Below, piece after piece: positions 31,330-38,984 of a DNA stretch of 64,000 bases. The position numbers and the translations under genes are program-made. The notes beneath the pieces are model-generated. The model saw nothing but the letters and a program-made list of their open reading frames with translations, was not told the DNA's origin and did not search any database. Within the stretch, counting starts at the first letter, position 1. Each line of letters begins with the position of its first letter. Origin of the DNA: Advenella sp048381675 (GTDB lineage: Bacteria > Pseudomonadota > Gammaproteobacteria > Burkholderiales > Burkholderiaceae_B); the NCBI RefSeq assembly GCF_048381675.1, contig NZ_JBLWIS010000003.1, positions 124,001 through 188,000 on the forward strand, read 5' to 3'.

Positions 31330-34300
31330 ATGAACAGAATTCACAAAAGCATTTTTAATGAACAAACGGGAACTTATGTAGCGGTTTCTGAAAATACAAA
31401 AAACAAGTGCAAAAAAGGAAATAAAGTACTGGCCGCGACAGCTTTGTCTGCTGCTTTGGGATTGGGGGCGATGGGGTCTGCGCAGGCGCAGTTGGTTGAT
31501 GCGTGTGCAGGCGTAAGTTTGCCACGAAGTGTGGTTACTGATATTGTGGGGCAGGTGGTTACGCCGATTTATGAGCCGATAGAGGATACAGTAAATGGTA
31601 TATTAGGTCCAGTTGACGTTATATTGGATGCTTTATTGATAGGTCAACTTCTTCCCGGGCCTCTAACTCTTAATCTGACAGATATTCTGAATTCTGCGGC
31701 TGCTGGCGATCCCATAACCCTTGGTGTTTTGAATGCGAATGGTGAAGTTGTTGGACCTACGGATTCATGTGATCTTACCGCCGATTCATTAAACTTAACT
31801 GACCCAGCCGGCATAGCCATTGGTGGCAATAAAATTACTGGTTTGGGCTCCGATGCCGCCGGTGCTGCCGCAGTGTCATCAGCGGCAGATTTCACTTCAA
31901 TTGCATTAGGTAATTTTTCTCAAGCCACCCAATCAAAAGCAATTGCTTTTGGTGAAGCGGCAAAAGCATTTGGAGAGGGGTCTATTGCGGTGGGGGCTGA
32001 TGCTTTGGCCGCCAATGAAAATGCAACAGCCCTTGGAAATGCCGCACAAGCTACCGGTCAAGATTCCGTTGCCATTGGTGCGGGAGCCCAGGCCAATGCT
32101 GCGAATTCGGTAGCGTTGGGTAATGGTTCTGTTGCCACAGCCGCCAATACCGTTTCTGTAGGTTCTGTTGGAAATGAGCGAAAAATTACTAACGTGGCTG
32201 ACGGTCTAGTCGCTGCTGGCAGTACTGATGCCATTAATGGTGGTCAGTTACACCAATTAGCCATCTCAACAGGTCTGGGTTTGGTTCAGCAAGCTGATAA
32301 CTTGGCGCCAATTACAGTTGGTAAAGACAGCGCAGGTACAGAGGTGAACTTTGCCAATGTTGCGGCTCAAACCCGCAAACTGACTGGAGTTGCTAACGGC
32401 AGTGTAGCCGCTGGCAGTACTGAGGCGATTACCGGTGATCAGTTGTATGCTTCTACCTCCAACCTGGCCACGGTATTGGCCGGTGGTGCAGGCGTGGATG
32501 CCAACGGTAACCTGATTGCGCCGAGCTATGTGCTGGATGACGGCACGAATACCGGATCCACGGTTGCCCTGGATACGGTGGGTGGTGCTCTGGCTAACCT
32601 GGATGGCCGTGTAGCCACTAATACCGGTGACATCAGCGATATTAAAACCGACATCACGAATATTGAAGGCGATATCACCAATATCACGAACGGCACGCAG
32701 GGTATCGTCAAGCAAACCGCGGCTGGTGAAAATATTCTGGTGGGTTCCGAAACGGATGGCGCAGCGGTTGACTTTACGGGCACGGCCGGTGTCCGCAAGC
32801 TGACCGGCCTGGCCGATGGCGAGCTCTCTGCCACCAGTACCGATGCGGTAACCGGTAAACAATTGAATCAAACCAACCAGAGCATTGCCACGCTGGCGGA
32901 CAACGCGGTGACGTATGATGATGCTACCAAGACCGCCATTACTCTGGCGGGCGTGGGTGGGACAACCCTTACCAATGTCAAGGCCGGTACGGTCAGTGCA
33001 AGTAGTACCGATGCCATCAATGGTGCCCAGTTGTATGCTTCTACCTCCAACCTGGCCACGGTGTTGGCTGGTGGTGCAGGCGTGGATGCCAACGGTAACC
33101 TGATTGCGCCGAGCTATGTGCTGGATGACGGCACGAATACCGGATCCACGGTTGCCCTGGATACGGTGGGTGGTGCTCTGGCTAACCTGGATGGCCGTGT
33201 AGCCACTAATACCGGTGACATCAGCGATATTAAAACCGACATCACGAATATTGAAGGCGATATCACCAATATCACGAACGGCACGCAGGGTATCGTCAAG
33301 CAAACCGCGGCTGGTGAAAATATTCTGGTGGGTTCCGAAACGGATGGTGCAGCGGTTGACTTTACGGGCACGGCCGGTGTCCGCAAGCTGACCGGCCTGG
33401 CCGATGGCGAGCTCTCTGCCACCAGTACCGATGCGGTAACTGGTAAACAATTGAATCAAACCAACCAGAGCATTGCCACGCTGGCGGACAACGCGGTGAA
33501 GTATGATGATGCTACCAAGACCGCCATTACTCTGGCGGGCGTGGGTGGGACAACCCTTACCAATGTCAAAGCCGGTGCGGTCAGTGCAAGTAGTACCGAT
33601 GCCATCAATGGTGCCCAGTTGTATGCTTCTACCTCCAACCTGGCCACGGTATTGGCCGGTGGTGCAGGCGTGGATGCCAACGGTAACCTGATTGCACCGA
33701 GCTATGTGCTGGATGACGGCACGAATACCGGAACCACGGTTGCCCTGGATACGGTGGGTGGTGCTCTGGCTAACCTGGATGGCCGTGTGGCCACCAATAC
33801 GGGTGATATCAGTGATATTCGAACTGATATAACCAACATCACAAACGGCACACTGGGTATCGTTAAGCAAGATACCCTTACGCGAGCCATTAATGTTGGT
33901 GGTGAAACAGATGGTACAGAGGTGAACTTTACTGGTACGGCTGGTGTCCGCAAGCTGACCGGTATTGCCAAGGGCAGTGTAGTAGCGGGCAGTACCGATG
34001 CGATCACCGGTGATCAGTTGTATGCCAGCAATCAGTCGGTAGCAGATGCTTTGGGTGGTAATTCAGAGGTGGATCCGGTAACGGGGACTGTTAGTGCGCC
34101 TGTCTATGAGCTGGATGATGGTACCGACACAGGTACTAAAACGGATGTTACTGGTGTAGAGGGCGCCTTAGATAACCTGGACGGCCGTGTTGCCTCCAAT
34201 AGAACAGAAATCACTACTATCAAAGGTAATATTTCTACAATCCAGACTGATATCACCAATATCACGAACGGCACGCTGGGTATCGTTAAACAAAATACTA

Positions 34301-35562
34301 CGACACGTGAGATCGCAATTGGTGGTGAAACGGATGGGACTCGCATTAACGTTGCAGGTACAGAAGGCAACCGTACCCTAACCGGTCTTGCTAACGGGAA
34401 TGTTGCTGCGGGCAGTACCGATGCTGTCAATGGCGCCCAGTTACATAGCACTAATGTTGATTTAGCTACAGCGCTTACGGCCTTAAATGCAGGTGTAGAT
34501 CCTATTACTGGTGCAGCCACAGCACCGGAGTACGTCTTGTATGATGGTACCAGCTCAGGCGGTACCGAAACATATAATACTGTAGGTGGCGCATTGGGTA
34601 ATCTGAATGGTCGTGTAGCCAGCAATACAACACGTATTGATACTATTGAAGGTGATATCACAAATATCAAGGGTGATATCACGAATATTCAAGGCGATAT
34701 TACCAATATCCAAAATGGTACGGCGGGTATTGTTAAGTTTGATGCGGTAGCGGACAAAGTTACTGTAGGTAGCGAAGTTGCTGGTAAGTCTGTTGACTTT
34801 ACTGGTACTGAAGGTGCTCGCAAACTGACGGGTGTTAAGGATGGTGATGTTTCGGCGACTAGCTCTGATGCCGTGACAGGCAAGCAATTGTATGCGACCA
34901 ACCAGCAGGTAAAAGCAACAGCCAGTGCTTTGGGTGGCGGTGCAGAGGCTAAGGATGATGGCACATTTGTTAATCCGCTGTATGCACTGCAGGAAATTCA
35001 GCCCGATGGTAGTAAAGCAGATGTGAGCTTTACTAATGTAGGTGGTGCCTTAACTAGTTTGAATACGTCAGTTGCCAGTTTGCAAAATCAAATCAATAAC
35101 AACACCTCAATTGGATTGGTTCGTCAAGATTCAAGCAGCCGTGTTATTTCCGTAGGTGGCAATACCGACGGCACAGAGGTTAATTTTGCCAACAGCAACG
35201 GTGAAGCTCGTGTAATTAGTGGCGTTGCCGCAGGTAAAGGCCCAACTGATGCGGTTAACGTTCAACAAGCTCAGGAGATGATCTCTGGTGCTTCAACTGC
35301 CTTGCGTGGTGAAATTCGCCGTGCCGAGAGGCGTGCCGATGCGGGTACTGCCGCAGCCACAGCGGTAGCAACGCTTGGCCAGGCTTATCAACCCGGACAA
35401 AGTGCCTTCTCTGTCGGTGGTGGCGTTTGGCGTGGTGAAAGTGGTTACGCGATGGGTGTTTCTACTGTGTCCGAGAACGGTAAATGGCTGCTTAAAGGTG
35501 CCGTTAACGGTTCAGGTCGTGGTGGTGCTGGTGGTGGTGCCAGCGTTACCTACTTGTGGTAA
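31330..35562 (+). CDS. Trimeric autotransporter adhesin (YadA-like)
   Basis: A 1410-residue surface adhesin. Residues 1-54 form an extended signal peptide: MNRIHKSIFNEQTGTYVAVSE followed by a hydrophobic core ending SAQA. YadA-type head repeats follow (about 190-280; units like AIAFGEAAKAFGEGSIAVG). Then comes a long stalk of neck-like motifs (KLTGVANGSVAAGSTEAITGDQLY style) separated by coiled-coil DITNI heptads. The C-terminal YadA anchor covers about the last 90 residues (IRRAERRADAGTAAATAVA, then SVGGGVWRGESGYAMGVS) and forms the trimeric 12-strand pore, ending in an aromatic residue after Y-L. Two 196-residue tandem units are almost identical in DNA. Host-cell or biofilm adhesion is the family role; the ligand is unknown. 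Confidence 0.92.
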   Translation: MNRIHKSIFNEQTGTYVAVSENTKNKCKKGNKVLAATALSAALGLGAMGSAQAQLVDACAGVSLPRSVVTDIVGQVVTPIYEPIEDTVNGILGPVDVILDALLIGQLLPGPLTLNLTDILNSAAAGDPITLGVLNANGEVVGPTDSCDLTADSLNLTDPAGIAIGGNKITGLGSDAAGAAAVSSAADFTSIALGNFSQATQSKAIAFGEAAKAFGEGSIAVGADALAANENATALGNAAQATGQDSVAIGAGAQANAANSVALGNGSVATAANTVSVGSVGNERKITNVADGLVAAGSTDAINGGQLHQLAISTGLGLVQQADNLAPITVGKDSAGTEVNFANVAAQTRKLTGVANGSVAAGSTEAITGDQLYASTSNLATVLAGGAGVDANGNLIAPSYVLDDGTNTGSTVALDTVGGALANLDGRVATNTGDISDIKTDITNIEGDITNITNGTQGIVKQTAAGENILVGSETDGAAVDFTGTAGVRKLTGLADGELSATSTDAVTGKQLNQTNQSIATLADNAVTYDDATKTAITLAGVGGTTLTNVKAGTVSASSTDAINGAQLYASTSNLATVLAGGAGVDANGNLIAPSYVLDDGTNTGSTVALDTVGGALANLDGRVATNTGDISDIKTDITNIEGDITNITNGTQGIVKQTAAGENILVGSETDGAAVDFTGTAGVRKLTGLADGELSATSTDAVTGKQLNQTNQSIATLADNAVKYDDATKTAITLAGVGGTTLTNVKAGAVSASSTDAINGAQLYASTSNLATVLAGGAGVDANGNLIAPSYVLDDGTNTGTTVALDTVGGALANLDGRVATNTGDISDIRTDITNITNGTLGIVKQDTLTRAINVGGETDGTEVNFTGTAGVRKLTGIAKGSVVAGSTDAITGDQLYASNQSVADALGGNSEVDPVTGTVSAPVYELDDGTDTGTKTDVTGVEGALDNLDGRVASNRTEITTIKGNISTIQTDITNITNGTLGIVKQNTTTREIAIGGETDGTRINVAGTEGNRTLTGLANGNVAAGSTDAVNGAQLHSTNVDLATALTALNAGVDPITGAATAPEYVLYDGTSSGGTETYNTVGGALGNLNGRVASNTTRIDTIEGDITNIKGDITNIQGDITNIQNGTAGIVKFDAVADKVTVGSEVAGKSVDFTGTEGARKLTGVKDGDVSATSSDAVTGKQLYATNQQVKATASALGGGAEAKDDGTFVNPLYALQEIQPDGSKADVSFTNVGGALTSLNTSVASLQNQINNNTSIGLVRQDSSSRVISVGGNTDGTEVNFANSNGEARVISGVAAGKGPTDAVNVQQAQEMISGASTALRGEIRRAERRADAGTAAATAVATLGQAYQPGQSAFSVGGGVWRGESGYAMGVSTVSENGKWLLKGAVNGSGRGGAGGGASVTYLW
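32440..33800 (+). repeat. 588-bp tandem repeats inside the adhesin gene
   Basis: Copy 1 spans 32440-33027, copy 2 33028-33615, and a partial copy 3 runs from 33616 to about 33800. They differ at only a handful of positions, such as ACG versus AAG at the GTGA(C/A)GTATGATG site. Each unit encodes 196 residues, in frame, so gain or loss of a copy would change stalk length without a frameshift. Confidence 0.9.
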
Positions 35563-35572
35563 GTCCCTGATA

Positions 35573-35598
35573 AGGGCGGGAGTGGTTTAGCCCGCCCT
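35573..35598 (+). terminator. GC-rich hairpin after the adhesin gene
   Basis: AGGGCGGG/CCCGCCCT with a 10-base loop starts 11 bp after the stop codon. No T-run follows. Confidence 0.45.
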
Positions 35599-35640
35599 GT
35601 CGGGAATGTAAAAGGTTTGCCAGTAAAAGGGTAAACCAAT

Positions 35641-35692
35641 AAAAAGAGCCCGGTATATGCGAAGTATTCAAGCATATGCCGGGCTCTTTTTT
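35641..35692. terminator. Bidirectional terminator between the adhesin and the MFS gene
   Basis: A stem of about 18 bp (AAAAGAGCCCGG... with ...CCGGGCTCTTTT) around an 11-base loop is flanked by A-run and T-run, so it can stop both converging transcripts. Confidence 0.9.
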
Positions 35693-35706
35693 GTTTGATT
35701 TTAAAA

Positions 35707-36909
35707 TTAAAACGCTTTGCGCGTACCCAGTAATAATAATAGCGCAATACCAAGCGGTATCAGCAAGAATAAAAATCCATAGGCGTAGCTACCCATTGAT
35801 TCTGAAATCAGGCCAATCAGTGGCGGGCCTATTACCACACCTAAATAGGTCATTGAAAGCGTGACGCCAGTGATGGAGCCGGATTTGCCTTCCGGAGATT
35901 TACGCGCCACTTCCGTCAGGTAGACACCGTTCCAGCCAATACCCATGGCACCGTACAATATAAAGAACAGGGCAATGAACAGGGTGCTGGTGTCGGGAGT
36001 AATGGAATAGACGGCTAACGAAGCGGTAATCATGCCTAGCGTCAGGAAAACCAGCATGCTCCATGGTGAGAAAAACCGGTCGGCCAGCCAGCCCCAGAAA
36101 ATCCGGCCCATCACGCTGGATACTTGTGAGAAAGAAAGCAGCATGCCGGAAATAACCAAAGCAAAGCCCAGTTCTTTATTCAGGAAAGTAATGGCATAGG
36201 TCATTAAGGTAAGCTGGCAGATGGAAAAGCAAAATGAAGATAAAGCCAGCGTTCGCAAAGAAGGTGTACGGAAAACGGTTTTCAGGGCATTGACGAATTC
36301 GGTTTTGAAAGAGGTGGAAATAACCGTGTTTTCAGGCTCCCAGTCTTTGGGGGTGAACAGGGCAATACACACAAATACAATCAGGACCAGCAAAATAACC
36401 AGCATGGCCGAATGCCAACTCATGATTTCAAGCAGGGCAGGTATTAACAGCGCGGCTAGTACGCCCCCCAAGGGTACGCCGGTTTGCTTGATGGAGAAAA
36501 TCAGGTTAAGCCGCTGTTTGGGTGTGTTTTTTATCAGGATTTGTGAGCTGCAGGGGGTAATAGGTCCGTAGCCGGCGCCAATAAAGGCCCCCATTAGCAA
36601 TAGGGTGGGTAAAGAAGGCTGCAGCAGGAAAAGCAGCATCCCGATGGCGCACGAGGCAATGCACAGAATGCTTAGTCTGATGGGGCCTGTAATGGTAAGC
36701 AGCATCCCGGTACAAACGCTCATGGTCATGGCAGTAAGGTAGGCACAGGCAATGTACAGGCCCAGATGGCTGGTGGAAATATTTATTTCGGTGGTAAGTA
36801 CCGGGATCAAAACAGGCGGAATCAGCAATACCATGGATCCCAGGGACTGGATGGTAAGGGTCAGGACAAGTACCAGCCAGGCTTTCTTGTTTTCAGTAAT
36901 TGTGCTCAT
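35707..36909 (-). CDS. Major facilitator superfamily transporter
   Basis: A 400-residue integral membrane protein with about 12 predicted helices. It begins MSTITENKKAWLVLVLTLTI. The region around GAGYGPITPCSSQIL and FSIKQTGVPLGG is typical of the CynX/NarK-like and sugar-phosphate-like MFS groups found in Burkholderiales. The substrate cannot be told. It is preceded by the cardiolipin synthase gene on the same strand with a 27-bp gap, so the two may be co-transcribed. Confidence 0.85.
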   Translation of the reverse strand: MSTITENKKAWLVLVLTLTIQSLGSMVLLIPPVLIPVLTTEINISTSHLGLYIACAYLTAMTMSVCTGMLLTITGPIRLSILCIASCAIGMLLFLLQPSLPTLLLMGAFIGAGYGPITPCSSQILIKNTPKQRLNLIFSIKQTGVPLGGVLAALLIPALLEIMSWHSAMLVILLVLIVFVCIALFTPKDWEPENTVISTSFKTEFVNALKTVFRTPSLRTLALSSFCFSICQLTLMTYAITFLNKELGFALVISGMLLSFSQVSSVMGRIFWGWLADRFFSPWSMLVFLTLGMITASLAVYSITPDTSTLFIALFFILYGAMGIGWNGVYLTEVARKSPEGKSGSITGVTLSMTYLGVVIGPPLIGLISESMGSYAYGFLFLLIPLGIALLLLLGTRKAF

Positions 36910-36936
36910 TTTGTTATTAATATTTTGTATTTCAAT

Positions 36937-38391
36937 TTAAAGGTAGGGGGAGGCCAGCCAGATGATTTTGTTTCTTAGCTGTTTGATGAAGCTAATTGAT
37001 TTTAACGTTTCAAGGGTTACAGGGGTAGCCTTTTCAATTTCCCCGTCAATATGTTTGCCAATGCGTTCGCTGAACGTCCGGTCATACACTTCAATATCTA
37101 CCTCAAAGTTCAGGCGCAGGCTGCGTGCATCCCAGTTGGAGGAGCCCATCAGGGTCCAGCCATCGTCTACCGTGAACAGTTTGGAATGGTCAAAGGGGCC
37201 GTTGCTGCGCCAAACGTGGCAGCCGCTGTCCAAGACCTGGTTGAGCTGGGCCATCATGGCGCAATTGACCAGATACAGATTGTTTTTGCCGGGGATCAGG
37301 ATATCTACCCTGACGCCGCGGCGTGCGGCCGTATTCAGTGCCCCCAGCAAGACCTGGTCAGGCAGGAAATAAGGGGATTGTATGCGGATGTGCTTTTGTG
37401 CAATGGCGCAAGCTGCCTGGATTAGCCGGTGAGTACTGCTAATGTCGCTATCGGGGCCTGATGTAATGCAGCGGGCAGCGATATTCGCTTCAGGCAAGGT
37501 TTCCGGTTTGGGTACCCAATTGGCGGGTATAAGTTGTTCATCGGTGGTAAATGACCAATCATGAAAAAACACCAGCAATAGCTGAAACACCAGTGGGCCT
37601 TTTATTTCAAAATGGACATCTTTCATGGGGGCGCCCCGGCATATTTCCGAGGTGAAGCTTTCCCTGATATTCATGCCACCGCTAAATGCGGTATGGCCAT
37701 CGATAATCAGGATTTTTCGGTGGCAACGTAAATTGGAATAGGGCATTTTGAAGGTAAAAAAATGCGTCTCGAAAAGTGAGACATCTATGCCGGTATTCCT
37801 GAAGAGGGTAACAATGGATGGCCTGGAGTATTTGGCACCAATGGCATCAATCAACACTTTTACAGTAACCCCTCTTTGCCGGGCACGAATCAGGGCTTGT
37901 GCAATGCGTTTGCCAATCACGTCATTGTCAAAAATATAGCTTTGCATGGCAATGGTCTTGGTGGCGTTGTCAATGGCGGCAATCATGGCAGAATAGGCTT
38001 CGTCGCCCCCCAGGAGCGGAGTAATGTTATTGTTGCTCCAGATGGGAAAGCGGCTTAGCTTGTTGCCCGCTTTTTTCAGGGATTCGAATTGGGTGCCGGA
38101 TATGTCGGCTATATTGGTGGTTTCGTCATGTTTGCCATTTACCTGCTCTTGAAGCAAATACTCTTTGTGTTGCAGGCGCCTGCTGCGGTTGATCCGGTTA
38201 ATGCCGACCAGGAAATACAGGAAGGCACCAAAAAATGGCGATAGAATGACTACACCTACCCAAGCAATGGCCGCACGGACATCACGTTTGGTCATTGCCG
38301 CATGAATGGCGGCCAATAAGCCTACAATTAAACCTACCCCAAATAATAGGTGGGTTTTATATTCAAGCAGGAAGGCCCAAAAAGCGGTCAT
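36937..38391 (-). CDS. cls: Cardiolipin synthase (phospholipase D family)
   Basis: Cls joins two phosphatidylglycerols to cardiolipin at the inner membrane. From the ATG at 38391 the protein has 484 residues; a TTG 60 bp earlier is not favoured. Two N-terminal transmembrane helices (HLLFGVGLIVGLLAAI and IAWVGVVILSPFFGAFLYFLVG regions) precede two HKD catalytic motifs: CHRKILIIDGHTAFSGGMN (about residue 230) and DHSKLFTVDDGWTLMGSSNWD (about residue 410, quoted in part). The LVGINRINRSRR segment after the second helix is typical of ClsA-type enzymes. Confidence 0.9.
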   Translation of the reverse strand: MTAFWAFLLEYKTHLLFGVGLIVGLLAAIHAAMTKRDVRAAIAWVGVVILSPFFGAFLYFLVGINRINRSRRLQHKEYLLQEQVNGKHDETTNIADISGTQFESLKKAGNKLSRFPIWSNNNITPLLGGDEAYSAMIAAIDNATKTIAMQSYIFDNDVIGKRIAQALIRARQRGVTVKVLIDAIGAKYSRPSIVTLFRNTGIDVSLFETHFFTFKMPYSNLRCHRKILIIDGHTAFSGGMNIRESFTSEICRGAPMKDVHFEIKGPLVFQLLLVFFHDWSFTTDEQLIPANWVPKPETLPEANIAARCITSGPDSDISSTHRLIQAACAIAQKHIRIQSPYFLPDQVLLGALNTAARRGVRVDILIPGKNNLYLVNCAMMAQLNQVLDSGCHVWRSNGPFDHSKLFTVDDGWTLMGSSNWDARSLRLNFEVDIEVYDRTFSERIGKHIDGEIEKATPVTLETLKSISFIKQLRNKIIWLASPYL

Positions 38392-38491
38392 ATTTTCAAT
38401 AATCCAACAAAAAACAACAAAAACGCACTTTATTGTAAGGCGGACTTGCAAAATCTGAAAGGGCTTGCTATAGTTTCATCTTTATGCAGTG

Positions 38492-38567
38492 GTGACCGTA
38501 GCTCAGTTGGTAGAGTCCCGGATTGTGATTCCGGTTGTCGTGGGTTCGAGCCCCATCGGTCACCCCA
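38492..38567 (+). tRNA. tRNA-His (anticodon GTG)
   Basis: 76 nt with encoded CCA; the base at 38491 is the G(-1) expected for tRNA-His and pairs with C73. Anticodon loop TTGTGAT with GTG; T-arm GTGGGTTCGAGCCCCAT. Confidence 0.96.
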
Positions 38568-38575
38568 AAAAATTT

Positions 38576-38598
38576 CCGCCTTGTGCGGTTTTTTTTTC
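38576..38598 (+). terminator. Terminator of tRNA-His
   Basis: A short GC stem CCGC/GCGG with a 5-base loop is followed by nine T, just after the tRNA. Confidence 0.7.
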
Positions 38599-38699
38599 CT
38601 GTTATTTTCCCACGATATTTTTTATGGTTTAGGGGTTCCTTATAAACACCCGTGCCAGCCATCCGGCACCCCTCTTTTAAGGGGTACCGCGACTGATTG

Positions 38700-38984
38700 T
38701 TACTTTTTTTCTGAATTCAAGCAAGTATCCTGGTATGTTTTCAATGCTTTGGCTGCAAAGGGTGACAGTGCGCCATATTTGTCTTTGCCAGTTGAATGTT
38801 GCTCAAGATAGTCAAGCAAAGGTGTAAACATTCGGGGTTCCCAAAAAGCAATTAAATGCTTTACCATTTTCTTGTTCGCTTCCTCTGGATTGGGTAGCGT
38901 TGCGTAGAATTGGGCAATTTGATTGACCGTTTTCAGCAAGGGCTCCAGCACTGTTGCCGATGCATCTTGTTGCTGCTTATTCAT
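38700..38984 (-). CDS. fdsD: Formate dehydrogenase delta subunit (FdsD)
   Basis: FdsD is the small subunit of the soluble NAD-dependent formate dehydrogenase; in Rhodobacter and Cupriavidus relatives it helps stabilise or assemble the complex. The 94-residue product from the ATG at 38984 carries the family pattern KTVNQIAQFYATLPNPEEA and MVKHLIAFWEPRM. It overlaps the 3' end of fdsA by 8 bp, so translation is coupled. A longer reading to 39065 lies inside fdsA and is not used. Confidence 0.88.
   Translation of the reverse strand: MNKQQQDASATVLEPLLKTVNQIAQFYATLPNPEEANKKMVKHLIAFWEPRMFTPLLDYLEQHSTGKDKYGALSPFAAKALKTYQDTCLNSEKK

Noticed and set aside
32440..33800. Possible CRISPR-like array
   Set aside because: The repeats are 588 bp, contiguous and coding, with no short repeat/spacer pattern.
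32266..33870. 534-codon open reading frame antisense to the adhesin
   Set aside because: It mirrors the repetitive codon pattern of the adhesin stalk, repeats every 588 bp, and has no recognisable domain or ribosome site.
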